64,000 nt of DNA from Caulobacter sp. (GTDB taxonomy: Bacteria; Pseudomonadota; Alphaproteobacteria; Caulobacterales; Caulobacteraceae), in assembly GCA_016125585.1 (NCBI GenBank), contig WGLL01000002.1, positions 62,001-126,000 on the forward strand, given 5' to 3'. The notes under the pieces were generated by a model. That model searched no databases, was not told where the DNA came from, and saw only the letters and a list, made by a program, of their open reading frames with translations. Both the position numbers and the translations under genes were made by a program. Of this stretch, positions 28,627-37,711 are shown piece by piece. The first letter of the stretch is position 1. The number at the start of each line of letters is the position of its first letter.

Positions 28627-29325
28627 ATGAGCGGTGAACGCCTCACCATCAAGACGCCGGATGGCGACTTCTTTGCCTATGTCGCGCGGCCGGCCGCCGA
28701 GACGGCGCCGGTGATCGTCGTCATCCAGGAGATCTTCGGGGTCAATCAGGTGATGCGGGACATCACCGACGGCTTCGCGGCCCAGGGCTACCTGGCCGTC
28801 TGTCCCGACCTGTTCTGGCGCATCGAGCCGGGCATCGACATCACCGACCAGTCGGAAGCCGAATGGAAGCGGGCCTTCGAACTGTTCAACGCCTTCAACG
28901 TCGACAAGGGGATCGAGGACATCGCCGCCACCATCGACCAGGTGCGCGGCCTGAAGGGCTCCAGCGGCCAGGTCGGGGCGGTCGGTTTCTGTCTCGGCGG
29001 GCTGCTGGCCTTCCTGACCGGGACCCGCACCGATGCGGACGCGGCCGTCAGCTACTATGGCGTCGGCATCGAAAAGCACCTGGGCGAAGCCGAGAAACTG
29101 GCCCATCCGCTGCTGATGCATATCGCCGGCGAGGACGGATTCGTGCCCAAGGAGGCCCAGGCCCTGATCCATCAGGCGCTGGACAACCATCCGCAGATCG
29201 AAATCCACGACTACCCCGGCCGCGATCACGCCTTCGCCCGCAAGGGCGGCGAAAACTACGACGCGGCCGATGCGGAAAAGGCCAACGCCCGCACCGCCGC
29301 CTTCTTCAAAGCCAACCTGGCCTGA
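28627..29325 (+). CDS. Dienelactone hydrolase family protein
   Basis: A 232-residue alpha/beta hydrolase. The motif VIVVIQEIFGVNQVMRD, the Cys nucleophile in VGFCLGGLL, the catalytic Asp in AGEDGFVP and the His in GRDHAFAR fit the DLH triad (Cys-Asp-His). Such enzymes open dienelactone or related cyclic esters, but most chromosomal copies have unknown substrates. GGGAGA lies about 6 bases before ATG 28627, which I prefer to the ATG at 28621. The quinone oxidoreductase gene starts 2 bp after its stop, so they form an operon. Confidence 0.88.
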   Translation: MSGERLTIKTPDGDFFAYVARPAAETAPVIVVIQEIFGVNQVMRDITDGFAAQGYLAVCPDLFWRIEPGIDITDQSEAEWKRAFELFNAFNVDKGIEDIAATIDQVRGLKGSSGQVGAVGFCLGGLLAFLTGTRTDADAAVSYYGVGIEKHLGEAEKLAHPLLMHIAGEDGFVPKEAQALIHQALDNHPQIEIHDYPGRDHAFARKGGENYDAADAEKANARTAAFFKANLA

Positions 29326-29327
29326 CC

Positions 29328-30299
29328 ATGCTGGCGATCCAGGCGACCAAGGCCGGCGGGCCCGAGGTTCTGGCGGCGGTGGACATCGACGTTCCCGCCC
29401 CCGGACCCGGCCAGATCCTGATCCGCCAGCAGGCGGCGGGGCTGAACTTCATCGACACCTACCAGCGCTCGGGCCTCTATCCGATGACCTATCCCGCCGT
29501 GCTGGGACAGGAAGGCGCCGGGGTGGTCGAGGCGGTCGGCGAGGGCGTGACCCGCTTCGCCGTCGGCGACCTGGCCGGCTACGGGCTCGGCGGCCTGGGC
29601 GGCTATGCCGAGGCCAAGGTCATCGCCGAGGGCCGGGCGGTGAAGCTGCCGGCCGGGATGGACGCCCGCACCGCCGCCGCCAGCCTGCTGAAGGGCATGA
29701 CCGCCGAGTTCCTGATCCGCCGCTGCTATCCGGTGGCGGCCGGCGACGTGATCCTGGTCCATGCCGCGGCCGGCGGAGTCGGGCTGATCCTGGCCCAGTG
29801 GGGCAGGGCGATCGGCGCCCGGGTGATCGGCACGGTCGGGTCGGAAGCCAAGGCCGAGTTGGCCCTGGCCAACGGCTGCGAGGCGGTGATCCTCTATGAC
29901 CGCGAAGACGTCGCCCAGCGGGTCAAGGCCCTGACCGACGGGGCCGGGGCGCGGGTGGTCTATGACGGCGTCGGCGCCGCCACCCTGGAAGGCAGCCTGG
30001 CCAGCCTCGGCCGCCGGGGTCTCCTGGCCACCTATGGCAATGCTTCGGGACCGGCGCCGCCGATCTCGCCGCTGCGGCTGATGGCGGGCGGATCGCTGTT
30101 CGTCACCCGCCCGACCCTGGCCGACTATGTCGCCACCACCGCCGAGCTGGACGACAGCGCCGGCGCCCTGTTCGGCATGATCGGCTCCGGCGCGGTGAAG
30201 ATCGCCATCGGGGCGGAATACCCGCTGGCCGAGGCGCGGGCCGCGCATGAGGCGCTGGAAGCGCGGGCGACGACCGGGTCGACGTTGTTGATCCCGTAG
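29328..30299 (+). CDS. qor: NADPH:quinone oxidoreductase (Qor-like, MDR superfamily)
   Basis: A 323-residue zinc-free medium-chain dehydrogenase. Typical features: LNFIDTYQRSGLYP, QEGAGVVEAVGEGV and the nucleotide-binding VHAAAGGVGLILAQWGRAIG. There are no structural zinc cysteines. Members reduce quinones or other enones with NADPH. The ATG at 29328 lies 2 bp after the dienelactone hydrolase stop, which implies shared translation. A paired inverted repeat follows before the convergent smr gene. Confidence 0.9.
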   Translation: MLAIQATKAGGPEVLAAVDIDVPAPGPGQILIRQQAAGLNFIDTYQRSGLYPMTYPAVLGQEGAGVVEAVGEGVTRFAVGDLAGYGLGGLGGYAEAKVIAEGRAVKLPAGMDARTAAASLLKGMTAEFLIRRCYPVAAGDVILVHAAAGGVGLILAQWGRAIGARVIGTVGSEAKAELALANGCEAVILYDREDVAQRVKALTDGAGARVVYDGVGAATLEGSLASLGRRGLLATYGNASGPAPPISPLRLMAGGSLFVTRPTLADYVATTAELDDSAGALFGMIGSGAVKIAIGAEYPLAEARAAHEALEARATTGSTLLIP

Positions 30300-30350
30300 A
30301 GGGGCAGCGCCGGGCTGTCCTTATGGGAACGCAGGCCTGGCCATCCACAG

Positions 30351-30473
30351 ACCGTCACCCCGGACCTGTTCCGGGGTCCCTGCGCGCGAGCCTGTGAAGG
30401 TCGCTCGCAAATGCCGCGCTCAATCATCCCTGGCCTGAGTCCATGGACCCCGGAACAGGTCCGGGGTGACGGT
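30351..30473. repeat. REPIN-like paired inverted repeat, copy A
   Basis: Two 29-bp arms, 30351-30379 and 30445-30473, are perfect reverse complements separated by 65 bp. Each arm is itself a hairpin: ACCCCGGA and TCCGGGGT around a 5-nt loop. The base next to the right arm is preceded by CCTGAGTCCATGG, shared with copies B, C and D. It lies between the convergent qor and smr genes, where the hairpins could also end transcription from both sides. Confidence 0.88.
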
Positions 30474-30492
30474 TGATCCAAGGGTTGAAACG

Positions 30493-31014
30493 TCAGGCCC
30501 GGCGCTTGATGGCGACATAGAGGGCGCCGTCGCCGCCGTGGCGGCGGTGGGCGGGCTGGACGCCGGCGATCATTGCCCGCAGCGGCGGGGCCGACAGCCA
30601 TTCGGGCGTCAGGCGGCGGATGATCCCCTCGCCCTGATTGCCCTTGCCGGTGATGACCAGCACCACCCGGTCGCCGCGATCGAAGGCGGCGAAGATGAAG
30701 CGCTCCAGGGTCGGGCGGGCGTGGTCGACGGTCAGGCCGTGCAGGTCGAGGCGGCCGGCGATGGGATCATGTTCCCGCACCACCCGCCGGGCGCGGTTAG
30801 GCTCCAGCGGCGCCGGCGGCGGCGGAACCCTGGCGCGCAAGGGCTTGGCCGGCGTCGCGGCCGGGGCCCGTCCGGTGAGTTTCGGCGGCAGGGCGTCGGT
30901 CGCCGCCCCCGACAGATCGGGCAGTCTTGGCAGGGTGCGGCCCGGCATCGGCTTGACCGTCTCGGCCACCCGGGCCCACAGCTGCAGCTCCTCGGGACGG
31001 GCCGGCCGCTTCAT
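30493..31014 (-). CDS. Smr/MutS2-C domain protein
   Basis: A 173-residue protein. The N-terminal half is Pro- and Ala-rich and probably disordered; the C-terminal Smr domain shows RLDLHGLTVDHAR (the DxH nuclease motif), VLVITGKGNQGEGIIRR (the TGxG motif) and ALYVAIKRR. Smr domains nick branched DNA or cut RNA. The ATG overlaps the mltA stop (ATGA). Conserved in alphaproteobacteria directly after mltA and tim44-like genes, as here. Confidence 0.9.
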   Translation of the reverse strand: MKRPARPEELQLWARVAETVKPMPGRTLPRLPDLSGAATDALPPKLTGRAPAATPAKPLRARVPPPPAPLEPNRARRVVREHDPIAGRLDLHGLTVDHARPTLERFIFAAFDRGDRVVLVITGKGNQGEGIIRRLTPEWLSAPPLRAMIAGVQPAHRRHGGDGALYVAIKRRA

Positions 31015-32273
31015 GGCTGTGGCGGGGTCGCTTCTGACGCCGCCGGGGACGCGGGCGGCGCGGGGGACGCGGGCGGCGCGGGGATCAGCCGCCACATGCG
31101 CAGCTGGTGCTTGACCCGGCCCGCCCGGACGCCGGCCTCGGCGCCCCGGCCCATATAGAGGTCGGCCCGCACCTGGCCGCGGATCGCGCCGCCGGTGTCC
31201 AGGGCCGAGACCACCCCGCTGTAGCGGGGAAAGGCCCCGCTGAGGCTGGGCGCCTGGCCGTCGATCCAGAACAGGGCCCCGTAGTCGTGCCAGGCCGGAT
31301 CGACCGCGATGGCCCGGCCGGCCATCAGGGGCACATTGGCCGCCCCGGTGGCCTCCTCGCCGTTGTCGTCCTCCATGCGGAAGAAGACGTAGCGCGGGTT
31401 GAGATCCATGATCGCCTGGGCCTGGTCGCCGCGATGATCGGCCAGCCACTGGCGGATGGCCTCGCCGGAGGTTCCGTTTTCCGGCAGCAGGCCGCGATCG
31501 CGCATGGGGATAGCGATGCCGCGGAAGGGCAGGCCGTTGGTGGCGGCGAACACCGCCCGCTTGCGCCGGCCATCGGGCAGGACCAGCGAGCCCGAGCCCT
31601 GGATCTGCAGGAAGAACAGGTCCTCGGGCCGCATCCAGGCCAGGGGGCGGGTCTCTTCCCGCGCCTCGATGGCGGCGCGGTCGGGATAGGGAACCAGCTT
31701 GCCGCCGACCATCCGGCCCTCGCCCTTCCAGCCCGGCCGGGACGGATCGGGCGTGAAGCCGGGCGGGATCACCAGATCGTCGGGGCGGGGCCGGACCGGG
31801 GCGGTGAACGGCCCGGTGCGGGAGAAGCGGGCCTCGTATTCGGGTGAGAAATAGGCGGTCAGCAGGCCGGTCTCGCCGACCGGGACCGCCCGGAACAGGG
31901 TTTCCAGCAGCGCCTTCGCGGCCGGACCGGTCAGGGGCCCGGCGTCGACGACCGCCCGGCAGGCGGCATAGAGCTGCGCCTGGGGCTTGAGCCGGCAGCT
32001 GGTGGCGATGGTGGCCAGGGCGGCGCCGTGGTCTTCCTGGTTCCAGCCGGGCAGTTGATCGAGCGGCAGACCGGCCAGCGGGGGTCTGGGCGGCTGGGGT
32101 TGTGGACGCTCAGGGCCGGGCGCCGGCGCCGGACCGGGGGTCGGAACCGGGCCGGGTTTGGGCGTGGTGGCGCAGGCAGCCAGCAGGAGGGTCGCGGCCC
32201 CGGCGAGGAGCCAGCCCCGCACGGCGGCCAGCGACCCTCCGGTCCCGCGTGGTGATCGAACGGACGACGTCAT
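31011..32273 (-). CDS. mltA: Membrane-bound lytic murein transglycosylase A
   Basis: A 420-residue lipoprotein enzyme. The signal GWLLAGAATLLLAACATT has its lipobox Cys after LAA, followed by a Pro-rich linker. The MltA barrel includes TAYFSPEYEA, LFFLQIQGSGSL and the 3D-domain block SALDTGGAIRGQVRADLYMG, whose Asp residues are catalytic. It cleaves peptidoglycan to anhydro-muropeptides at the outer membrane. The C-terminal tail is a short PAPPAS tandem repeat (15-bp units near 31036-31084). The start at 32273 avoids overlap with the upstream Tim44-like gene. Confidence 0.93.
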   Translation of the reverse strand: MTSSVRSPRGTGGSLAAVRGWLLAGAATLLLAACATTPKPGPVPTPGPAPAPGPERPQPQPPRPPLAGLPLDQLPGWNQEDHGAALATIATSCRLKPQAQLYAACRAVVDAGPLTGPAAKALLETLFRAVPVGETGLLTAYFSPEYEARFSRTGPFTAPVRPRPDDLVIPPGFTPDPSRPGWKGEGRMVGGKLVPYPDRAAIEAREETRPLAWMRPEDLFFLQIQGSGSLVLPDGRRKRAVFAATNGLPFRGIAIPMRDRGLLPENGTSGEAIRQWLADHRGDQAQAIMDLNPRYVFFRMEDDNGEEATGAANVPLMAGRAIAVDPAWHDYGALFWIDGQAPSLSGAFPRYSGVVSALDTGGAIRGQVRADLYMGRGAEAGVRAGRVKHQLRMWRLIPAPPASPAPPASPAASEATPPQP

Positions 32274-32289
32274 GCGGCCGGCGAGCGCC

Positions 32290-32982
32290 CTAGGCCTCGG
32301 CCGCGTCGACATGCACCAGGACCCAGTTGGGATCGCGGCTGGTCACATCCCGCTCGAAGGTCCACAGCTCGGCGGTGCGGCGGTCATCGACCCCCTCGCC
32401 CTCGGGCCCCTTGGTGCGGGCGCGGAATTCGGCGAGGAAACGCACGACCAGCCGGGCCCTGTCGCCATCCATGGTCGCCGATTCCAGATCGGCGCGGGGC
32501 GCCTGGGCGAATTCCACGGTCTCGGTGCGGTTTTCGGCTTCCCGCTGGGCGATCGCCGCCTCGAAGCCGTCATAAACCGACGGGGCCAGCAGGCGTTTGA
32601 GGCTGTCGCGATCGCCTTCGGCGAAGGCCTTGACCACCATCTGGTAGGCGCCCTTGGCGCCGCTGAGGAAATGGCCGAGCTCGAAGGTCGCATCCCGGGC
32701 GCGGACGGCGGCCAGGCCGCTCAACACCACCCCGTCGGCGATGGCCTCGCTCTCCGGCTCGGTCCGGGGCGCGGTCGCCTGACCGCTCTCGATGGTCTCG
32801 GCCTGGGCGTCCTCCGGCTGACGCCCCACGCGACGGCCCAGAACGGAGTAGAGCTGATAGAGCACCACCCCTGCCAGCACGGCGAAGAGGATCAACTGAA
32901 GGGTCTGGGGCAATGGGGTCGCCTGATTTCCAAGGGTCTTTGACAGCAATATAGGGCAAGCGGGGGCCTGCGTCAGCGTCAT
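32290..32982 (-). CDS. Tim44/TimA-domain membrane protein
   Basis: A 230-residue protein with one N-terminal membrane helix (LQLILFAVLAGVVLYQLYSVLG), an acidic linker and a C-terminal Tim44-like domain (AYQMVVKAFAEGDRDSLKRLL to NWVLVHVDAAEA). In alphaproteobacteria these are related to the mitochondrial import-motor subunit Tim44; their job is not settled, though membrane protein handling is proposed. The start is uncertain: ATG 32982 adds a 23-residue leader, whereas a TTG at 32913 places the helix near the N-terminus as in relatives. It is followed by mltA and divergent from secB. Confidence 0.85.
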   Translation of the reverse strand: MTLTQAPACPILLSKTLGNQATPLPQTLQLILFAVLAGVVLYQLYSVLGRRVGRQPEDAQAETIESGQATAPRTEPESEAIADGVVLSGLAAVRARDATFELGHFLSGAKGAYQMVVKAFAEGDRDSLKRLLAPSVYDGFEAAIAQREAENRTETVEFAQAPRADLESATMDGDRARLVVRFLAEFRARTKGPEGEGVDDRRTAELWTFERDVTSRDPNWVLVHVDAAEA

Positions 32983-33103
32983 GCCCTAAATGAGGCCCGT
33001 CGCCAAAAGGTTCATATCGCCGCGCGGGGGGCGTGACATTGCGCCTCGCGGGCCTGCGTGATAGCGACCGCGCCTTGTTTTTCCATTCCACGGACCACCA
33101 AAC

Positions 33104-33595
33104 ATGACCGACACCGAAGCGGGCGAGGCCAACGGCGCCGACCTGAGCTCCCCCGGGATCCGGGTTCTGGCCCAATACACCCGCGACCTGTCCTTCGAGA
33201 ACCCGCGCGCGCCGGAGTCCCTGCGCGCCGCCGCGGACTCGCCGCAGATCGATATCGGCGTCGAGCTGAACGCCCGCGGCCGCGAGGATGGTCTGTTCGA
33301 GGTGGACCTGAAGATGCAGGTCGACGCCAAGCGCGGCGGCGAGAGCGCCTTCAACATCGAGATCGTCTACGGCGGCCTGTTCCAGCTGGAAGGCATTCCC
33401 GAAAGCGAGCTTGAGCCGGTGCTGATGATCGAGGCCCCGCGCTTTCTGTTCCCCTTTGCCCGCCGCATCATCGCCGACCTGACCACCGACGGCGGCTTCC
33501 CGCCCTTCATGCTGGAACCGGTCGACTTCGCCGCCATCTACCAGGCCCGCATGGCCCAGGGCGAAGGCGCCGGCGTGGTGATCGGCCAGGCCTGA
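33104..33595 (+). CDS. secB: Protein-export chaperone SecB
   Basis: A 163-residue SecB. The motifs [32 protein letters not shown] and [20 protein letters not shown] are diagnostic. SecB is a cytoplasmic tetramer that keeps secretory precursors unfolded and hands them to SecA. Divergent from the Tim44-like gene with a 121-bp shared promoter region; a REPIN-like repeat follows. In Caulobacter secB also lies near the origin on the ppsR side. Confidence 0.96.
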   Translation: MTDTEAGEANGADLSSPGIRVLAQYTRDLSFENPRAPESLRAAADSPQIDIGVELNARGREDGLFEVDLKMQVDAKRGGESAFNIEIVYGGLFQLEGIPESELEPVLMIEAPRFLFPFARRIIADLTTDGGFPPFMLEPVDFAAIYQARMAQGEGAGVVIGQA

Positions 33596-33660
33596 TCGGG
33601 ATTTGCGGCGCGGGTTTGCGCCGCACCGGGGCTGTGTGAGCACGGCCCTTCCCCCCTCCC

Positions 33661-33777
33661 GTCACCCCCGGACTCGTTCCGGGGGTCCATACGCGCCTGA
33701 TGTCGGGATGGGACCGCGACGGCGGCAACCTTCAAGGGCCTGAGTCAATGGACCCCCGGAACAAGTCCGGGGGTGAC
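33661..33777. repeat. REPIN-like paired inverted repeat, copy B
   Basis: Arms 33661-33690 and 33748-33777 are reverse complements over 30 bp with one mismatch (loop position). The hairpin stems here are 9 bp with an extra C-G pair (ACCCCCGGA/TCCGGGGGT), a covarying change relative to copy A. Flank GGCCTGAGTCAATGG precedes the right arm. It lies between secB and the convergent dnaQ. Confidence 0.88.
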
Positions 33778-33839
33778 GGTTGGCGCGGGTGGCGGTTGCC
33801 GAGGCTGCCGGAAGGGCGTGACGGCGGGTCGGGCGGGCG

Positions 33840-34541
33840 TCAGGCCAGGCTCAGCCAGACGGCCTTGTCCTTCAGCACATCGCGCACGAAGGCCTCGTGC
33901 GCCGCCCGCTCGTCGTCGGTGATGCGGCAGGGCAGCGGCCGGGGGCGGGCGCCGTAGGCGGCCTGGATGGCGGTGGCGGCGGCGCGCACCGCAACGGCGC
34001 TGGTCAGATCCAGGGCCCGTTCCTTGCCGCCCTGCAGTTCCAGATAGACCATCGCCAGCAGATTGCTGTCGATCAGGGCCCCGTGCTTTTCCCGGCCGGC
34101 GAGACTGATCTTCATCCGCTTACAGAGGGCGTCCAGGGAGTTGTACATCCCCGGGAACCGCTTCTTGGCCATGGCCAGGGTGTCGACCCAGCGGTCTTCC
34201 GGCGGGCAGGGCCGGTTGCAGCGTTCCAGCTCGGCGTTGATGAAGCCCCGGTCGAAGGGGGCGTTGTGCGCCACCAGGGTGTCCTCGCCGATGAATTCCA
34301 GGAAGGCGTCGACCACCCGGGGGTCGTGGAACCTGGGCTTGTCCTTCAGGCTGGCCAGGGAGATGCCATGCACCCGCTCGGCGTCCGGATCGATGGGCCG
34401 GTCGGGCTGGATATATTCGTGAAACTCCCGGCCGGTCGGGATGAAGTCGACGACCTCGACGCAGGCGATCTCGATGATCCGGTGTCCGGAGCGGGGATCA
34501 AGCCCCGTGGTTTCGGTGTCGAGAACGATATGCCGCGCCAT
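33840..34541 (-). CDS. dnaQ: DNA polymerase III epsilon subunit
   Basis: A 233-residue 3'-5' proofreading exonuclease. ExoI: IVLDTETTGLDP (Asp and Glu metal ligands); ExoII: VAHNAPFDRGFI; ExoIIIepsilon: KHGALIDSNLLAMVYL with the catalytic His and Asp. It binds the alpha subunit through its C-terminus. First of the leftward-reading row that ends nearest to secB; 10 bp separate it from coaE, so it is likely in one transcript with coaE, aroE, maf and ppsR. Confidence 0.95.
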   Translation of the reverse strand: MARHIVLDTETTGLDPRSGHRIIEIACVEVVDFIPTGREFHEYIQPDRPIDPDAERVHGISLASLKDKPRFHDPRVVDAFLEFIGEDTLVAHNAPFDRGFINAELERCNRPCPPEDRWVDTLAMAKKRFPGMYNSLDALCKRMKISLAGREKHGALIDSNLLAMVYLELQGGKERALDLTSAVAVRAAATAIQAAYGARPRPLPCRITDDERAAHEAFVRDVLKDKAVWLSLA

Positions 34542-34551
34542 TGACCCAGTC

Positions 34552-35166
34552 CTAGCGGGGTTCGGCCGGGCGCGTCCACCCGCTGCGCAAGGTTGCCAAC
34601 ACCTCTCGCACCTGGTCGCGGGCGTGGTCGACGCCCCGGCTGGTGTCGATGACGAAATCGGCCCGGGCCCGCTTCTCGGCGTCCGGCGTCTGCCGCGCCA
34701 GGATGGCCTCGAACTTCTCCGCCGTCATGCCGGGACGGGCCAGGACCCGCTCGCGCTGCATGTCCGCCGGCGCCGACACCACCACCACCGCCGCCATGGC
34801 CTTCTCGCCGCCGGTTTCGAACAGCAGGGGAATATCGAGCACGACGATGTCGGCCCCGCTGGCCCGCGCCGCCTCGAAGAAGCCGACGCGGCTGGCCCCG
34901 ACCAGGGGATGGACGATGGCCTCCAGCCGCTTCATCGCGTCCGGATCGCCGACCACCCGGGCGCTCAGCCGTTCGCGGTCGATGGCGCCGTCGACGACGA
35001 CATCGCCGAACTCCTCTTCCAGAGGGGCCACCGCCGCCCCGCCCCGGGCGTAGAGCTGATGCACGGCGGCGTCGGCGTCATAGACCGGCGTCCCTTCCTC
35101 GGCGAACAGCCGGGCGGTGGTCGACTTGCCCATGCCGATCGAGCCGGTCAGTCCCACGAGCATCAT
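34552..35166 (-). CDS. coaE: Dephospho-CoA kinase
   Basis: A 204-residue P-loop kinase with the motif [16 protein letters not shown] near residue 6 and [19 protein letters not shown]. It phosphorylates the 3'-hydroxyl of the ribose of dephospho-CoA, the last step of coenzyme A synthesis. Its ATG overlaps the aroE stop by 4 bp. Confidence 0.95.
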   Translation of the reverse strand: MMLVGLTGSIGMGKSTTARLFAEEGTPVYDADAAVHQLYARGGAAVAPLEEEFGDVVVDGAIDRERLSARVVGDPDAMKRLEAIVHPLVGASRVGFFEAARASGADIVVLDIPLLFETGGEKAMAAVVVVSAPADMQRERVLARPGMTAEKFEAILARQTPDAEKRARADFVIDTSRGVDHARDQVREVLATLRSGWTRPAEPR

Positions 35167-36035
35167 GCCGCCGCCTCCGCCCGGGCCATCCGGGCCAGGG
35201 TCTCGAGGGCCAGGGCGCGGACGTCGACCTCCTCGGGCGGCGGCCGGCCGAAGAAGGCCTCGAAGCTGGGGGCCGCCTGGCGGATCAGCATCTCAAGCCC
35301 GTCGACCGTGCGGTGGCCGGCGGCGCGGGCGGCCTGCAGGAACTGGGTGTCGAGGGGCTTGTAGACCATGTCCATCACCACCGCCTCGCGGGGGGCGGCC
35401 GAGAAATCGATCTGCGGTCCGGGCCCGCCGCCGAGGCCCAGGGCGGTGGCGTTGATGATGACGGCGGCGTCCTTGAGGGCGATACGGTGGTCCTCGAAGC
35501 CGTAGCCGGTGACCAGCGGACCCAGGGCCCGGGACATGGTCAGCACCCGCTCGCGCGTGCGGTTGACCAGCCGCACCGCCGGCGATCCGGCCATCAGCAG
35601 GGCGGCCGCCGCGCCGCGCGCCGCGCCGCCGCCGCCGAGAATCACCGCCGGACCGGCCGCCGGATCAAAGCCGGGGGCCTGCAGGGCGATGGCGTCGAGC
35701 ATGCCGGGGCCGTCGGTGTTGCGGGCGGTGATGCGACCATCGGCGCCGTAGGTCAGCAGGTTGGAGGCGCCGGATTTCTCGGCCAGCTGGCCGGCCAGAT
35801 CCGACAGCTCGAGGGCGATTTCCTTGAACGGGAGGGTGACGTTCAGTCCACGGACGATCCCGCCCCTCAGGCCGGTGGCGAAGGCCGCGAAGCCCTCGGC
35901 CGGCACCGGAAAGGCGACATAGACGGCGTCCAGCCCGGCGGCGGCGATCCAGGCGTTATGGATCAGCGGACTGAGCGAATGGGTGACGGGCGAGCCCGCG
36001 ACCCCGACCACGATGGTGGCCCCTGTGATGGTCAT
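35163..36035 (-). CDS. aroE: Shikimate dehydrogenase
   Basis: A 290-residue enzyme. The N-terminus [20 protein letters not shown] carries the shikimate-binding SLS motif; NVTLPFKE contains the catalytic Lys; the NADP-binding loop is [16 protein letters not shown], followed by [10 protein letters not shown]. It reduces 3-dehydroshikimate to shikimate in aromatic amino acid synthesis. I use ATG 36035 ([14 protein letters not shown]); an upstream start at 36065 is possible but adds an unconserved tail. 53 bp separate it from maf. Confidence 0.95.
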   Translation of the reverse strand: MTITGATIVVGVAGSPVTHSLSPLIHNAWIAAAGLDAVYVAFPVPAEGFAAFATGLRGGIVRGLNVTLPFKEIALELSDLAGQLAEKSGASNLLTYGADGRITARNTDGPGMLDAIALQAPGFDPAAGPAVILGGGGAARGAAAALLMAGSPAVRLVNRTRERVLTMSRALGPLVTGYGFEDHRIALKDAAVIINATALGLGGGPGPQIDFSAAPREAVVMDMVYKPLDTQFLQAARAAGHRTVDGLEMLIRQAAPSFEAFFGRPPPEEVDVRALALETLARMARAEAAA

Positions 36036-36088
36036 GATGTCGCCGTCCCCCCGGTCGTCTTCCACCTGTGTTTCCCGCCCCGCCGGGC

Positions 36089-36682
36089 TCAGACCGCCAG
36101 CGCCCCGTGCCGTCGCAACAGGTCCAGCAGCCCGAGCATCGGCAGGCCGAGAACGGTAAAGTAGTCGCCTTCAAGGCTTGAGAACAGCTGAACGCCCTCG
36201 TCCTCCAGCCGGTAGCAGCCGACCGAGCCCAGCAGGCCCTCGCCCTGCCGCGCCAGCCAGGCGTCGAGGAAGGCGTTGGAGAAGGGCCGCATGGTCAGTT
36301 TCGCCGAGGGGACCTCGCGCCAAATCGGCCGGCCGTCGCGGGCCACCACCACCGCCGAATGCAGCAGATGGCTCTCGCCGCGCAGCTGTTGCAGCCGCGC
36401 CCGGGCCTCCTCCAGGCTGCGGGCCTTGTCGAACAGCCGGCCCCGGAAATCGAGAGTCTGGTCGGCGCCGATGACCAGGGCGCCGGGCCGCCTCGCGCTG
36501 ATGCGCACCGCCTTCAGCTCGGCCAAGGCGTCGGCGATCTCGCGGGGGGTGGCCTTGTCGGCCAGCAGGGCGGCCTTGGCGGCGTCCTCGTCGACGCCGG
36601 GCGAGACCGCCTCATGCGCGACCCCGGCCGCCGAGAGCAGGGCGCGGCGGGCGGCACTGGTCGAGGCCAGGATCACCGTCAT
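36089..36682 (-). CDS. maf: Maf-family nucleotide pyrophosphatase
   Basis: A 197-residue Maf/YceF-type protein. Signature: ILASTSAARRALLSAAGV, GADQTLDFRGRLFDKAR (catalytic Asp), and VGCYRLEDEGVQLFSSLEGD. Members hydrolyse modified or canonical nucleoside triphosphates and remove damaged pyrimidines; a role in cell division arrest is reported for Bacillus Maf. The ATG at 36682 shares one base with the ppsR stop (TGATG). Confidence 0.93.
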   Translation of the reverse strand: MTVILASTSAARRALLSAAGVAHEAVSPGVDEDAAKAALLADKATPREIADALAELKAVRISARRPGALVIGADQTLDFRGRLFDKARSLEEARARLQQLRGESHLLHSAVVVARDGRPIWREVPSAKLTMRPFSNAFLDAWLARQGEGLLGSVGCYRLEDEGVQLFSSLEGDYFTVLGLPMLGLLDLLRRHGALAV

Positions 36683-37527
36683 CACAGCACCTCCACCTGG
36701 CCGCGGCCGCCGTGCAGCAGATTGATCACCGCCGCCGCCGTCTCCTCGACCGAGCGGCGGGTGACGTCGATCACCGGCCAGCCGTGGCGCTCGAACAGCC
36801 GCCGCGCATGGATGATCTCCTGGCGCACGGCGTCGACGTCGGCGTAGTCGGTGCCGCGATCCTCCTTCAGCGACAGCAGGCGGTTGCGGCGGATCTGCAC
36901 CAGGCGGTCGGGGCTGGTGATCAGGCCGACGATCAGGGTGTTCTTCAGCTCCAGCAGCGAGGGCGGCACATCCATGTGCGGCACCAGCGGGATGTTGGCC
37001 GCCCGCACCCCGCGATGGGCGAGATAGATGCAGGTCGGCGTCTTGCTGGTGCGCGACACCCCGACCAGCACCACATCGGCCTGGGCCAGGTCCGGCCCGC
37101 CGGCCCCGTCGTCATGGCCGATGGCGTAGTTGAGGGCTTCCATGCGGTCGAAATAGTCGTTGTCGAGGGCGTGCTGGGCGCCGACCCGCGAGGAGATGGC
37201 CACGCCCAGATAGCGGCTCATGCTGGCCATCACCGGGTCCAGCGGGGCGATGCAGGGCATTTCCAGCCGCCGGCAGCCCTCCTCCAGCGCCGCCCGCAGT
37301 TCCGGTTCGGCGATGGTGTGCATGACGATGCCCGGCGCCGCGGCGATCTCCTCCAGGGCCCGGTCCAGCTGGCGGGCCGAGCGGACCAGGGCGTAGATAT
37401 GCTCGATCGGCAGGGTGTCGGTGAAGCGGGCGCAGACCGCGCGGGCCATGGCGTTCAGGGTCTCGCCGGTGGAATCCGACACGAGATGAACATGAAAATA
37501 GGTGGCGATCCGGTTGGGCGCGGTCAT
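36682..37527 (-). CDS. ppsR: PPSR-type bifunctional kinase/phosphorylase (DUF299)
   Basis: A 281-residue DUF299 protein starting MTAPNRIATYFHVHLVSDST. The kinase loop VLVGVSRTSKTPTCIYLAH is a Walker-A-like motif and the domain ends at EVEVL-like residues. Members regulate pyruvate, phosphate dikinase or PEP synthetase by ADP-dependent phosphorylation and phosphate-dependent dephosphorylation. In Caulobacter the equivalent gene directly borders the replication origin (called RP001). The ATG at 37527 removes a poorly conserved 15-residue extension. Transcribed away from the origin and coupled to maf. Confidence 0.9.
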   Translation of the reverse strand: MTAPNRIATYFHVHLVSDSTGETLNAMARAVCARFTDTLPIEHIYALVRSARQLDRALEEIAAAPGIVMHTIAEPELRAALEEGCRRLEMPCIAPLDPVMASMSRYLGVAISSRVGAQHALDNDYFDRMEALNYAIGHDDGAGGPDLAQADVVLVGVSRTSKTPTCIYLAHRGVRAANIPLVPHMDVPPSLLELKNTLIVGLITSPDRLVQIRRNRLLSLKEDRGTDYADVDAVRQEIIHARRLFERHGWPVIDVTRRSVEETAAAVINLLHGGRGQVEVL

Positions 37528-37632
37528 CGTCAGGTTCCATAGCGTTCGTCGGACCACAGCGCCTAGGGCCAATCGACATGGCGGGCCGGGTTTGCGGGCG
37601 GTGCGCGGGGGTCGGGGTGAGGGAACGCCCCC

Positions 37633-37641
37633 TGTGGATGA
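37633..37641 (-). promoter_or_regulatory. DnaA box-like site
   Basis: TGTGGATGA, which reads TCATCCACA on the minus strand: one mismatch to the TTATCCACA consensus, at the position where Caulobacter G-boxes also differ. It is paired with an inverted partner at 37662-37670 around a CtrA box. Confidence 0.55.
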
Positions 37642-37645
37642 TCCG

Positions 37646-37660
37646 TTAACCCTTCGTTAA
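37646..37660. promoter_or_regulatory. CtrA box 1
   Basis: TTAACCCTTCGTTAA is a perfect TTAA-N7-TTAA CtrA site. CtrA~P binding here represses replication initiation in swarmer cells of Caulobacter. Confidence 0.88.
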
Positions 37661-37661
37661 C

Positions 37662-37670
37662 CGATCCACA
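37662..37670 (+). promoter_or_regulatory. DnaA G-box-like site
   Basis: CGATCCACA differs from TTATCCACA at its first two bases; G at position 2 is the mark of Caulobacter G-boxes. It is one base from CtrA box 1. Confidence 0.5.
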
Positions 37671-37711
37671 TTGCTCCACCGCCCCGGGAGGCTCGCCGGG
37701 CGGGCCGTGGA

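Noticed and set aside
33748..33957. Small reading frame starting MDPRNKSGGDG over REPIN copy B, and similar frames at the other repeats
   Set aside because: The peptide is just the translation of the repeat arm; the same string appears at several copies in unrelated frames, with no ribosome-binding site or conserved extension.
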